A DNA stretch of 37,180 nucleotides from Methylotenera sp. (GTDB lineage Bacteria > Pseudomonadota > Gammaproteobacteria > Burkholderiales > Methylophilaceae), in NCBI GenBank assembly GCA_030655015.1, contig JAURWJ010000128.1:1-37180 (forward strand). Reading direction: 5' to 3'. Of the stretch, positions 7,634-15,061 are shown one piece after another. The notes beneath the pieces are model-generated. The model searched no databases. It had not been told where the DNA came from and worked only from the letters and a program-made list of their open reading frames with translations. Position 1 is the stretch's first letter. Each line of letters starts with the position of its first letter. Position numbers and translations under genes: made by a program.

Positions 7634-9907
7634 TTGCCCAAGCCCATACTTAAAATTGCATTAGATGTACCGTTAGACCGCTTATTTGATTATTTAAGTG
7701 GTGGTGTTGCCGTGCAAATTGGTCAGCGTGTGCTGGTGCCGTTTGGCCGCCGTAACCAGATTGGTATTGTGGTGGGCGTAGCAGATAGCAGCGAATTTGC
7801 TATAGAAAAACTAAAAACCATCACGCAAGCATTTGTTGATGAGCAACCGCTCGATGCTCAAATGTTAAGCTTGGTTAAATTTAGCGCAGATTATTATCAA
7901 TATCCGTTTGGTCAGGCATTGTTGGCTGCATTGCCCACACGTTTGCGCCAAATTGCCCCTGCCGTTTCACGCAAGCAATTTGCGTATCAATTGACAGATT
8001 TGGGACGAAACACGGATGTCGAGCACCTTGCAAAAAGGCAACGCGTGTTGCGTAGCGTATTGGTGGCGATGCAAACGGCTAAGCAATTGACGGAAGCTGA
8101 GCTGGATACTATTTCCAGTAGTGCGCGCAAAGCCGCGAAAGCGCTAGTGAGCTTAGGTTATGCTAACAGTGAACAGGTGCTGGCAGTGCAACGAGTGCCT
8201 GCCATATTGGCAACGCCTGAGCCGCCATTAAACGATGAGCAGACGCAGGCAGTGGCAAGTATTACAAAAGAAATTCATGCATTTAAAGCATGGTTATTGC
8301 ATGGCATTACCGGCAGTGGTAAAACTGAAGTTTATATCCGTTTGATGCAACATATATTGCAACAAACTGATTCTCAAGCTAATGCTTCTCAAACCCCCAA
8401 TTTTAAAAATCATGGCGCGCAAATACTGGTGCTAGTGCCAGAAATCAATCTTACGCCGCAGCTAGAGGCGCGGTTTAGAGCGCGCTTACCTCAATTTACT
8501 CTAGTGAGTTTACATAGCAGCCTGAGCGAGAGTGAACGCTTACATCATTGGCAACTGGCTCAATCTGGCGCTGCGCAAATCATCATCGGCACACGGCTTT
8601 CTATTTTTACGCCGTTGCCACATTTAAAGCTGATTATTATTGATGAAGAGCATGATAGTTCGTACAAACAGCAAGATAGCATGCGTTACCATGCTCGGGA
8701 TATTGCATTGGTGCGAGCAAAGCGCTTGAATATCCCGGTAGTGCTGGGTTCTGCAACGCCCGCGCTTGAAAGTTGGTACAACGCGGTTGGCAATCAAGCT
8801 CAGCCTGATAAAAACCAAGTCAACAAATACGGCTTGTTGCGCTTAAAGCAACGTGCGGTTACTGCGGCACAGCTGCCACACATTGATTGTATTGATACGA
8901 CTAAAGTGAATCTGCAACAAGGGTTGACGCCGCAGCTCATTGCTGCATTGCGATTAAGGTTAGCGCGTAAAGAACAGTCTTTATTATTTATCAATCGTCG
9001 TGGCTATTCTCCGGTGCTGCTGTGTTCTGCCTGCCATTGGATCGCCTCCTGCACCCGTTGCAGCAGCAAGCTGGTGGTGCATTTGGGGCAGAAGAGATTA
9101 CGCTGTCACCATTGCGGTCATGAGCAAAAAATCCCCAATCAATGCCCCAGTTGTGGTGATGCAGATTTGCATCCTACCGGCCATGGCACACAGCGCCTGG
9201 AGCAAACCTTGGCGCAATTGCTGCCCACTGCGCGTATTGTGCGGGTGGATCGTGACAGCATCAGTCGCAAGCATGCGCTGGTGGAGATTTTAGATCAAGT
9301 GCACAATCAGGAAATTGATATTTTGGTGGGCACACAGATGCTAGCCAAAGGCCATGATTTTCCAAATTTAACCCTGGTAGGCGTGATTGATACCGACAGC
9401 GCCCTGCATAGTCCGGATTTTCGCGCCAGTGAGCGTTTGTTTGCGCAACTCATGCAAGTGGCTGGTCGCGCTGGCCGTGCAGATAAATCGGGTCAAGTCA
9501 TTATTCAAACTGCGTTTCCAGACCATGCCTTGTTTAATGCGTTACGCTGTCAGGATTATGAACGTTACGCCAATGACTTGTTGCAAGAGCGCGAACAAGT
9601 GCAGTTTCCGCCCTACGTGTTTATGGCTTTATTACGCGCGGAAGCGAATGATTACGCGTTGGTGCAACAGTTTTTGCAGTTTGCATTTGAACAGGCACGC
9701 AGTTTAAGCAATGACGTGCTGGTTTATGACCCCGTGCGCCCGCAAATGGAACGTTTAAAAGGCATGGAACGTGGGCATATATTGATGCAAGCGAGCCATA
9801 GGCCAGCCTTGCAACGCCTACTTAAAACCTTGGTTAGCCAGCTCAGGGCACAGGCTATTGCCGCCAAGGTAAGGTGGGCGGTAGATGTAAATCCGTTAGA
9901 ATTTTGA
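7634..9907 (+). CDS. priA: Primosomal protein N' (replication restart helicase PriA)
   Basis: The 757-residue protein has an N-terminal 3'-DNA-end-binding domain (KIALDVPLDRLFDYL at 7-21) and helicase Walker A GITGSGKTEVY at about 224-234. The Walker B/DEAH box is IIIDEEHDSSYK near 334-345. A zinc-binding insert with eight cysteines (CSACHW, SCTRCS, RCHHCG, QCPSCGD) lies at about 468-515, and the C-terminal helicase motif is QVAGRAGRADKSGQV. Superfamily 2 PriA reloads DnaB at stalled forks. The only in-frame start that fits the family is TTG at 7634. No clear Shine-Dalgarno is present, so expression is probably low. A large inverted-repeat element follows the stop codon. Confidence 0.95.
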   Translation: MPKPILKIALDVPLDRLFDYLSGGVAVQIGQRVLVPFGRRNQIGIVVGVADSSEFAIEKLKTITQAFVDEQPLDAQMLSLVKFSADYYQYPFGQALLAALPTRLRQIAPAVSRKQFAYQLTDLGRNTDVEHLAKRQRVLRSVLVAMQTAKQLTEAELDTISSSARKAAKALVSLGYANSEQVLAVQRVPAILATPEPPLNDEQTQAVASITKEIHAFKAWLLHGITGSGKTEVYIRLMQHILQQTDSQANASQTPNFKNHGAQILVLVPEINLTPQLEARFRARLPQFTLVSLHSSLSESERLHHWQLAQSGAAQIIIGTRLSIFTPLPHLKLIIIDEEHDSSYKQQDSMRYHARDIALVRAKRLNIPVVLGSATPALESWYNAVGNQAQPDKNQVNKYGLLRLKQRAVTAAQLPHIDCIDTTKVNLQQGLTPQLIAALRLRLARKEQSLLFINRRGYSPVLLCSACHWIASCTRCSSKLVVHLGQKRLRCHHCGHEQKIPNQCPSCGDADLHPTGHGTQRLEQTLAQLLPTARIVRVDRDSISRKHALVEILDQVHNQEIDILVGTQMLAKGHDFPNLTLVGVIDTDSALHSPDFRASERLFAQLMQVAGRAGRADKSGQVIIQTAFPDHALFNALRCQDYERYANDLLQEREQVQFPPYVFMALLRAEANDYALVQQFLQFAFEQARSLSNDVLVYDPVRPQMERLKGMERGHILMQASHRPALQRLLKTLVSQLRAQAIAAKVRWAVDVNPLEF

Positions 9908-9917
9908 TTGCAGCGCA

Positions 9918-10090
9918 ATAGTGACGGAACAGAGGAGGGGCGCGGGTGATACTCAAAGGATGATGGATAACCATTGTTTCATGCCCATGGAGCTATGGCG
10001 GGTGCAATGGGGCAATCGTACCCTAGATCCTTGGCAATAGACTTGTATCATAGGCGTATCACCCGCGCCCCTCCTCTGCTCCGTCACTAT
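9918..10090. mobile_element. 173-bp MITE-like element with 35-bp terminal inverted repeats
   Basis: The left arm 9918-9952 and right arm 10056-10090 are reverse complements with one mismatch in 35 (position 12 of the arm). They enclose 103 bp with no open frame of note. The element carries TA at both outer edges (ATAGTGACGG ... CCGTCACTAT), compatible with a TA target duplication as made by IS630/Tc1-type transposases. That origin is inference. It sits between the convergent ends of priA and the fapE-like gene, so the transcript would also form a very long hairpin able to stop transcription from either side. No transposase is present. Confidence 0.7.
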
Positions 10091-10134
10091 ATTTTAATAC
10101 TGTAATTCAATTAAATGCACGCTATAAAATCCAT

Positions 10135-11064
10135 TTAGAACAACCCATTTTGCGGCAAGATTTTTAGACCTTGCAAGGCGGCAAAAGCACCGGCAGAGCC
10201 AACCCCACTTGCACTATTTAAACCAATATGCATCGTAATATTGTTGTGAATCTGGTTAAGGTCACCGCCGATACGTGCTGCCTGGAACATGCCCTGATTG
10301 CGGATCTGCTGTAATACATCCCCTTGTCCGGGGACAACAACACTGACCCCGATACTGTTGTTAGAGAGTGTTACCGTGGCAACGGTGCCATCATTTCCGT
10401 TCGCAGATACTGAACCAGCGTGACCTTGTACCGCACTAGAAACTAAGCCGCCAGCCTGTGCTGATGACGAGATATTAACCTGCATATCAATACCGTTATT
10501 AATGCTGTTAGATTGCCCAGCCACCTGAATACTTTGAGAAACGCCACTCACGTTGGCTAACCCCGCGCCACCGCTCACAGAATTAGTTCCACCATTTTGC
10601 GCTGAAGCCGTATCTTGCCCTTGCGATACGATGGTAACGGTAGGCACATATTGCACGGTTGGTGTACTGCCATTACCTCGAAAATCGATATTAAGATTAG
10701 CGCCCGCAGTCACCAGATTACCGGTTGGTGTTTGCCATTGGCTCACCATTTCTATGCCAAAATACATGACCTGATTATTGCTGGCAAACTTGCCGCGCAT
10801 GTGGCCCAAATCACTATCAGACACCTCTTGCATGTTGTTGAATATGTCAACGTCAGGAGGCAATGCGGCATTGGCCATTGGTGAAAAAGCAATAATGCCG
10901 GCAAGTGCTAACGCTAACTTTTTCGGGCGATTTCTAATATTCTTGTTTACGTGTTTTTGGCTAAGTTGGGTCTTTATCTCAGGTTTTGACGCCAAAGCCA
11001 GTTGACGTAAATACTGTGCATGTTGAATCGAATTTATCGTTAAAGTCCTGGTTGAAATAATCAT
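10135..11064 (-). CDS. Exported FapE-like protein, last gene of the amyloid operon
   Basis: The 309-residue protein's ATG has an ideal AAGGAGG seven bases upstream, so the long N-terminus is real. About 46 polar/basic residues precede a signal-peptide core (KKLALALAGIIAFSPMANA, cleavage near 66). After it comes VSDSDLGHMRGKF (82-93), then NQVMYFGIEMVSQW and a Thr/Ser/Asn/Gly-rich body. Residues 174-196 (GVSQSIQVAGQSNSINN...) and 265-279 (IGGDLNQIHNNITMHI) echo the G-x3-V-N-x2-AG-x2-N core of the FapC repeats. Its position right after the peptidase gene matches fapE, a minor fibril component in Pseudomonas. No cysteine is present, whereas Pseudomonas Fap subunits are described with a CxxC. Assignment as FapE rests on position and these weak motifs. 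The next gene upstream is 164 bp away. Confidence 0.55.
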   Translation of the reverse strand: MIISTRTLTINSIQHAQYLRQLALASKPEIKTQLSQKHVNKNIRNRPKKLALALAGIIAFSPMANAALPPDVDIFNNMQEVSDSDLGHMRGKFASNNQVMYFGIEMVSQWQTPTGNLVTAGANLNIDFRGNGSTPTVQYVPTVTIVSQGQDTASAQNGGTNSVSGGAGLANVSGVSQSIQVAGQSNSINNGIDMQVNISSSAQAGGLVSSAVQGHAGSVSANGNDGTVATVTLSNNSIGVSVVVPGQGDVLQQIRNQGMFQAARIGGDLNQIHNNITMHIGLNSASGVGSAGAFAALQGLKILPQNGLF

Positions 11065-11120
11065 TTTTAAACCTCCTTAAAACACCTAGTGCAGTTAACC
11101 CACCGGGGGTTTTATTGCTG

Positions 11121-11152
11121 TAATGTGGAACTGCCAGCTACGCGCCACATTA
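11121..11152 (-). other. Hairpin in the fapD-fapE intergenic space
   Basis: Perfect 8-bp arms (TAATGTGG / CCACATTA) enclose 16 nt, 57 nt before the fapE-like start. There is no T-run on the minus strand, so it is more likely an mRNA processing or stability structure than a terminator. Confidence 0.4.
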
Positions 11153-11228
11153 AAATTTCAAATAAATTAAGCGTATCCAAATTAAGCTTACTCAAATTAA
11201 TCTTAAATTTACGCAAAGCCAGTCACAC

Positions 11229-11984
11229 TTATAATCCGAGCATGTCAGAACGCACAAAGCCGTAATCAAATAACTCGGCATCGGTTAACGGGCGGTAGTT
11301 GTCCATTAAGGTGCGCGCAGTCAGGCCTTCCTTTGGTCGCAGCAACACTGACTCACGATCAAAGCCCTGCCCAATCACAGCAAATACAATACCGTTCCAG
11401 CTGGCATCAAACTCCTCCCGCTTCATAATGCGGTTACCCAAGGCAGGGTCTGCAATGTAGGCTTTATCGGCAGTGGATTTTCTGAGTACAACAAAATGTT
11501 TATAGCCTTTGTAATTCAGTAACACGATGGTCGGAATGGTGATTTTTTCTAATGTGGCGGGTTGTACGTTATAGCCACGCCCACGCATGCCAATGCTCTG
11601 TGTGTAGTTTTTAATATCCAGTAGTGAAAAGCCTTTTTGACGCACCAACTCCACGTCGCTTACTTTTAACATTCCCTCAATCACCTCTTCTTCAGTCAAG
11701 TTATGGTGATAGGCATAGTTCAGAATGGTCGCCAATGCTGCCGCCCCACAACTAAAATCGGTGTGTTGCTGTACCATATTGACGAACTTCATTTCACGCA
11801 TACTGATGAGATTTTTGCGAATGACTGCGCCCCCGGGCAGAACGTTACCAAACGAGATGTCGGCAGCCTGCACTGGCGAGACTAATGATGCTGAAGTTGG
11901 ATGACCAATATTCGCTGTAACAACGCTCGCAAGTATGACTACCGCAAACGCTAGAATTTTTTTGTGCTTAATGTGGTGTTGCAT
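11229..11984 (-). CDS. fapD: Exported C39-type cysteine peptidase, FapD-like
   Basis: The 251-residue protein has a signal peptide ending PVQA at about 40. The peptidase C39 core shows Q73 and C79 (QHTDFSCGAAALATILNY), H163 (GYKHFVVLRK) and D179 (YIADPALGN). The oxyanion Gln and the Cys-His-Asp triad are therefore all present. Unlike bacteriocin exporters, it has no ABC transporter or membrane domain: a stand-alone periplasmic peptidase, as FapD is in Pseudomonas fap operons, where it sits between fapC and fapE as here. Known C39 enzymes cut after Gly-Gly-like leaders. Four neighbouring exported proteins carry a related D-x-[DEN]-[LFV]-x3-[RS]-G-[KR] or looser motif that could be its target (inference). 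C79 is the only cysteine. GGAAAGAGAG precedes the ATG. A 160-bp gap with a hairpin separates it from fapC. Confidence 0.8.
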   Translation of the reverse strand: MQHHIKHKKILAFAVVILASVVTANIGHPTSASLVSPVQAADISFGNVLPGGAVIRKNLISMREMKFVNMVQQHTDFSCGAAALATILNYAYHHNLTEEEVIEGMLKVSDVELVRQKGFSLLDIKNYTQSIGMRGRGYNVQPATLEKITIPTIVLLNYKGYKHFVVLRKSTADKAYIADPALGNRIMKREEFDASWNGIVFAVIGQGFDRESVLLRPKEGLTARTLMDNYRPLTDAELFDYGFVRSDMLGL

Positions 11985-12061
11985 GGCAACTCTCTTTCCG
12001 CACCTTAATTGTTGCTAAAATTGCTACTAAGTCATTCGATAAAAATAATGTTAAGCGGATA

Positions 12062-12091
12062 AGTCCCAGCCAGAAAACTCTGACCGGGACT
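12062..12091 (-). terminator. Intra-operon hairpin between fapC and fapD (attenuator?)
   Basis: AGTCCC/GGGACT outer arms and a CAGA/TCTG inner stem form an imperfect 13-bp hairpin about 55 nt after the fapC stop codon. No T-run follows on the minus strand, so it is not a classical terminator. A hairpin after a structural-subunit gene often protects the upstream mRNA and lowers expression of the downstream export genes. That role is inferred. Confidence 0.45.
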
Positions 12092-12144
12092 CGTTCAATA
12101 GCCTTTTGAGCTATCTACGCGCGATAGAAACTACTACCGAGAAA

Positions 12145-13398
12145 TTACTCAGTAGGGCCAGGACCGCTACCGCCACCAACACCAGCTTGAGTTGCTGAGA
12201 TTGCTAACCCGTTAAATTGTTGGTTGTTGGTACCTGACGCAATGTTCACACCGATATTGCCAGAGGCATTCATCAGTGCGTTATCACCTAATGTTGAGGT
12301 GTTAGTAGTTGCCAAGTTAACAGCAACCACTACTGGAATATATCCAGACACAGTGCCGGTGAGTGATTGGACACCAGCTTCAACAAAGCCTAGGTGACCA
12401 TGCTCGCTACCTGAGTAGGTGCCGCTATTATTGAATGCTAGCGCACCGCCGTCGTCGTTAAGGTCACTACCACCTTGAGTTTGAGTATCTAAGTCAAAGT
12501 GACCGTCAGCTGAGCCGCCTGGATGTGGAGAGTGTTGCTGGCCAGCAGGAACATTTGCAGCGTCACCAGTCCAGATATCTGGATAAACATCACCGATTTG
12601 ATCTGAAGTGCCAGTAGTCGTGCCAGATGCGCTACCGCTATAGCCGCCGAAACCAAGGCCGAAGTAACCACCACTAGCATTCAAGGCTAGATTAACCGCA
12701 ACATTTTGCACTTCCTCTTCATGAATTGGTGTGTTGTTTGTGGTGTTGCCGCCGTTCAACTGATTAGCTTGCACGGTAGCAGTAGCGATACGTGCCACAG
12801 CGACTGAAGCTGCTAGATCGTTCTTTTGTTGATTATTGTTACCGGCAGAAATATTAACGCCGATGTTGCCAGAGGCATTAGCAAGGCCATTGCCACCTAG
12901 TGTGGCAGCATTGGTGTTGCCTTGGTAGTTAGTGGTATTACCCACTACAGCTTGCGTAGCAAAAATTTCTGCATCAGATGAACCGAATACGAAGCTCGCA
13001 TCAGCGGCAGAGAATGCTGCTGCATTGGCTTGCTGGTTGTTGTCACCTGCGGTAACGTTTACGCCGATATTGCCAGAAGCATTATTGAGTGCATCGCCAT
13101 TAACAGTAGCAGCGTTGGTGACTTCGTTGTTCAGCACATTATTACCGCCGTTAATTTGCTTGTCATCTACGATAGCGGTTGAGCTGGCATCGACATAAGC
13201 AAAGCCGCCTACATATATACGACCTTTAACCTCGATGTCTTGCTCAAAACTAATGTCTTTTTTGATGCTGACGCCGTCATGGTTATTGTGACCACCATTT
13301 GGGCCGTCATTGTTGTTACCTTCTGCAAAAGCGACTGGCGAGATAAATAGTGCAGCCAATGCCAACGCAATTGGGGTTTTATTTAATTGTAATTTCAT
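12145..13398 (-). CDS. fapC: FapC-like major amyloid subunit with three 39-residue repeats
   Basis: The 417-residue secreted protein has a signal peptide MKLQLNKTPIALALAALFISPVAFA cleaved at 25/26, then an Asn/His/Gly-rich segment (26-44). Repeats R1 (94-132), R2 (162-200) and R3 (365-403) all follow TN-x2-T-x2-x-x-AL-x-NASGNIGVN, then a four-residue variable stretch, NNQQ and an Ala-rich tail. Pseudomonas FapC/FapB have three repeats with the same GVN-x3-G-x3-NQQ core, which forms the cross-beta fibril. Linker 1 is 29 residues. Linker 2 is 164 residues, much longer, and Gly/Asp-rich with a DLNDDGG loop that might bind calcium. There is no cysteine at all, so the C-terminal CxxC described for Pseudomonas is missing. 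CGGAG lies 7 nt before the ATG. fapD follows, as in known fap operons. Confidence 0.85.
   Translation of the reverse strand: MKLQLNKTPIALALAALFISPVAFAEGNNNDGPNGGHNNHDGVSIKKDISFEQDIEVKGRIYVGGFAYVDASSTAIVDDKQINGGNNVLNNEVTNAATVNGDALNNASGNIGVNVTAGDNNQQANAAAFSAADASFVFGSSDAEIFATQAVVGNTTNYQGNTNAATLGGNGLANASGNIGVNISAGNNNQQKNDLAASVAVARIATATVQANQLNGGNTTNNTPIHEEEVQNVAVNLALNASGGYFGLGFGGYSGSASGTTTGTSDQIGDVYPDIWTGDAANVPAGQQHSPHPGGSADGHFDLDTQTQGGSDLNDDGGALAFNNSGTYSGSEHGHLGFVEAGVQSLTGTVSGYIPVVVAVNLATTNTSTLGDNALMNASGNIGVNIASGTNNQQFNGLAISATQAGVGGGSGPGPTE
12190..12306 (-). repeat. FapC repeat R3 (residues 365-403)
   Basis: Third amyloid repeat. Core ALMNASGNIGVNIASGTNNQ, followed by QFNGLAISAT. It is separated from R2 by the 164-residue linker and ends 14 residues before the C-terminus (GGGSGPGPTE). 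Confidence 0.85.
12799..12915 (-). repeat. FapC repeat R2 (residues 162-200)
   Basis: Second amyloid repeat. Core GLANASGNIGVNISAGNNNQ, followed by QKNDLAASVA. It is separated from R1 by a 29-residue linker. Confidence 0.85.
13003..13119 (-). repeat. FapC repeat R1 (residues 94-132)
   Basis: First amyloid repeat. Core ALNNASGNIGVNVTAGDNNQ, followed by QANAAAFSAA. It is closest in wording to repeat 1 of the upstream FapB-like protein (AVNMAAGDSNVQANAAA). Confidence 0.85.
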
Positions 13399-13436
13399 GA
13401 TATTCTCCGATTAAGGTTGGTTATAAAACAAAAGAA

Positions 13437-14066
13437 CTACGGTTTCGCACCCAGTTGCACCTGAAGAGCGAAGTTATTGGCCGTACTGTTGCCCGACCCC
13501 GCCGACTGGTTGACCTGAACTAGCCCGTGTGCACCATCAAACGCGGAATCATTGATCGATACCGCTTGGTGACTCTTGCCAGCTCCTGCGCCAGTTGGTA
13601 CTGCATTTGAAGTGGCGGCGGAGAGCACGCTTTCCGCTACCACCTCTTCAAACCCCATGGCAAACGCTGCACCGTTAGCTTGTGCATTTCCTACCCCGCT
13701 GGTTTGGTTGACTGAAATCAAGCCTGAGCTATTTGCAAAGACATTGCCTCCAATAACCGCAGGTGCGAGGTCTGGCAAGTTGCCTTGCCGTAGATCTGTC
13801 ACTTGAATGCCTCCTACCAACCCGATAGCCGAGCCGCCTTGTGCATCCAATGCCACTGCTGCGGCATTTGCCTGGACATTTGAATCTCCTGCTGCCATGT
13901 TCACGGCAAAACGCCCGCGTACATGACTTAAAACGTTGCTATCAATGACACTCTGTGTGACATAGCCGGGTAAATCAGGTAAAGGATCTTGCGCCATTAC
14001 CAAGCTGCTATGTAACACTGCTGGCACCACTAGCAATGTTGAAACTAAAATGGTTGAACCTTTCAT
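13437..14066 (-). CDS. Exported protein with three degenerate amyloid repeats (FapB/FapA-like)
   Basis: The start is placed at the second ATG (14066) because AAGGAG lies 6 nt before it and abuts the first ATG; this gives 209 residues. In the numbering of the longer frame, the signal peptide ends at VMA (27), and VIDSNVLSHVRGRF (42-55) follows. Three 30-residue imperfect repeats lie at 46-75, 110-139 and 176-205, about 65 residues apart. Their shared core is G-x3-VN-x2-[AS]G-x2-N-x2-[AT]N, the same geometry as the FapC repeats but without the invariant NNQQ. The protein ends in an aliphatic strand (FALQVQLGAKP). Position before fapC and repeat content suggest a minor subunit or nucleator such as FapB, or a FapA-like partner. 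The sequence does not decide. No cysteine. Confidence 0.6.
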   Translation of the reverse strand: MKGSTILVSTLLVVPAVLHSSLVMAQDPLPDLPGYVTQSVIDSNVLSHVRGRFAVNMAAGDSNVQANAAAVALDAQGGSAIGLVGGIQVTDLRQGNLPDLAPAVIGGNVFANSSGLISVNQTSGVGNAQANGAAFAMGFEEVVAESVLSAATSNAVPTGAGAGKSHQAVSINDSAFDGAHGLVQVNQSAGSGNSTANNFALQVQLGAKP

Positions 14067-14076
14067 AGCCATCTCC

Positions 14077-14595
14077 TTACTGACCGCTGGTGCGCATCAC
14101 TGCGCCCGCCAAGCCACTTAAAGCACCAGTAGCCCCAGCGATGCCACCAGCCATTTGACCAGTTGCGCCTCCTACCGTGCCGGTGAGTGTTGATCCGAGC
14201 GATTGAATTGAACCGCCGCCAGTACTGTTCAGACCATGCCCACCAACCGTTACATTTGATAACCCCATCGCATTCGTCGCGTTAGTCACTACCCCTAAGC
14301 CCTGTGGTGTGTCAGTAGAAATATTGGCAAACTCGCTATCACCTATCTCCATAGATTTAAGGCTAGTTTGCTGACCATTGACAGCTTGTTTCACTTTGTC
14401 ATCAGGTGAAACATCAATAGAAGTAGCGCGTCCAGGACTGCCTTCACGAATAGCATGGCGAACGGGAACATCACGCTGCAACACTACAGTGCCATCACCC
14501 GCCATGAGCGGTGTGGCATACAGCCCTTCCAGCGCAACAAATAATGCGGCTGGAATCGCTGCGTTCATTTTATGTTTATACATGTCTCTATTCAT
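14077..14595 (-). CDS. Exported Gly/Thr-rich protein of unknown function, operon gene 2
   Basis: I do not recognise this family. The first ATG (14613) overlaps the previous stop codon as ATGA but has no Shine-Dalgarno. The ATG at 14595 has GGAGA six bases upstream and gives 172 residues, with a signal peptide ending at PLMA before GDGTVVLQRDV. The middle has MEIGDSEFANISTD, resembling the motif found at the same place in the neighbouring exported proteins. The C-terminal third is Gly/Ala/Thr-rich with alternating small and aliphatic residues (SLGSTLTGTVGGATGQMAG, then ALSGLAGAV), which could be membrane-active, a glycine zipper or a disordered linker. No cysteine. Being inside the operon it may be a chaperone, nucleator or surface anchor of the fibre; this is inference. 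Confidence 0.6.
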   Translation of the reverse strand: MNRDMYKHKMNAAIPAALFVALEGLYATPLMAGDGTVVLQRDVPVRHAIREGSPGRATSIDVSPDDKVKQAVNGQQTSLKSMEIGDSEFANISTDTPQGLGVVTNATNAMGLSNVTVGGHGLNSTGGGSIQSLGSTLTGTVGGATGQMAGGIAGATGALSGLAGAVMRTSGQ

Positions 14596-14609
14596 CGTAT
14601 GTCTCCATC

Positions 14610-14987
14610 TCATCGTTGGTTAATGGTCAGATTGACGTTCTGGAAACCATGACGCCCGCTAACGTCATTATTTGTAGTGCGCTGATTATCGCTTCCACGT
14701 TCATCCCAAAGAATGACTGCCAGCCTCTCGTTGTCGCCCAAGTTTTCTGCTATACCGCCTTTACCGCTGATGACTGACAAATCAATATCCGTCATCGGTT
14801 CTGCTTGATTCCCCGTAGTTTGATTGCTGATCAAAGACAGAGACTCTAAATCTTCAACTAACCCAGAAAGCGGGTCAGCAAGCGCGGAAGTCGAACAGCA
14901 CATTCCGATTACCCCTAACATGCAACCAACGAACCGTAGTCCGTTTAATCCGTTATTAACGGATTGATGTTTAGTCAACCAGTCCAT
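14610..14987 (-). CDS. Small exported protein of unknown function, first gene of the amyloid operon
   Basis: The start is set at ATG 14987, nine bases after AAGGAG. The longer frame from a GTG at 15008 would bury that Shine-Dalgarno. The product has 125 residues: a signal peptide with core LRFVGCMLGVIGMCCSTSALA, then DPLSGLVEDLESLSLISNQ, then MTDIDLSVISGKGGIAEN. The latter resembles both the GG-type leader shape (D-x-x-L-x3-SGK) and the SGQ/SGKxGI segment of several proteobacterial surface proteins. The rest (ERLAVILWDERGSDNQR, ending in NLTINQR) is polar with short strands. Mature protein has no cysteine. First in the sigma-54 operon, 63 nt of leader. It occupies the fapA position, but I see no decisive similarity to FapA. 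Confidence 0.6.
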   Translation of the reverse strand: MDWLTKHQSVNNGLNGLRFVGCMLGVIGMCCSTSALADPLSGLVEDLESLSLISNQTTGNQAEPMTDIDLSVISGKGGIAENLGDNERLAVILWDERGSDNQRTTNNDVSGRHGFQNVNLTINQR

Positions 14988-15061
14988 GCTACTTCGCTCC
15001 TTGCTCACCGACCCTAACTTTATTACCTGATCATTTTTGTTCTTATTGCTGTAATAGTATT

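Noticed and set aside
9000-9293. Open frame in another frame inside priA
   Set aside because: It overlaps a well-conserved zinc-binding region of PriA and has no ribosome site; it is a shadow frame.
11229-11984. Bacteriocin maturation/export protein
   Set aside because: It has only the C39 peptidase domain behind a Sec signal peptide. There is no ABC transporter, membrane fusion protein or short bacteriocin gene.
12190-13119. Regularly spaced similar segments that might suggest a CRISPR-like array
   Set aside because: The three units are 117 bp each, unevenly spaced and in frame within a signal-peptide protein. They are protein repeats.
13437-14066. Curli-type (CsgA/CsgB) subunit
   Set aside because: Curlin repeats have S-x5-Q-x-G-x2-N-x5-Q. 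Here the ladder is G-x3-VN-x2-AG-x2-N, and no csgG or csgD relative is present.
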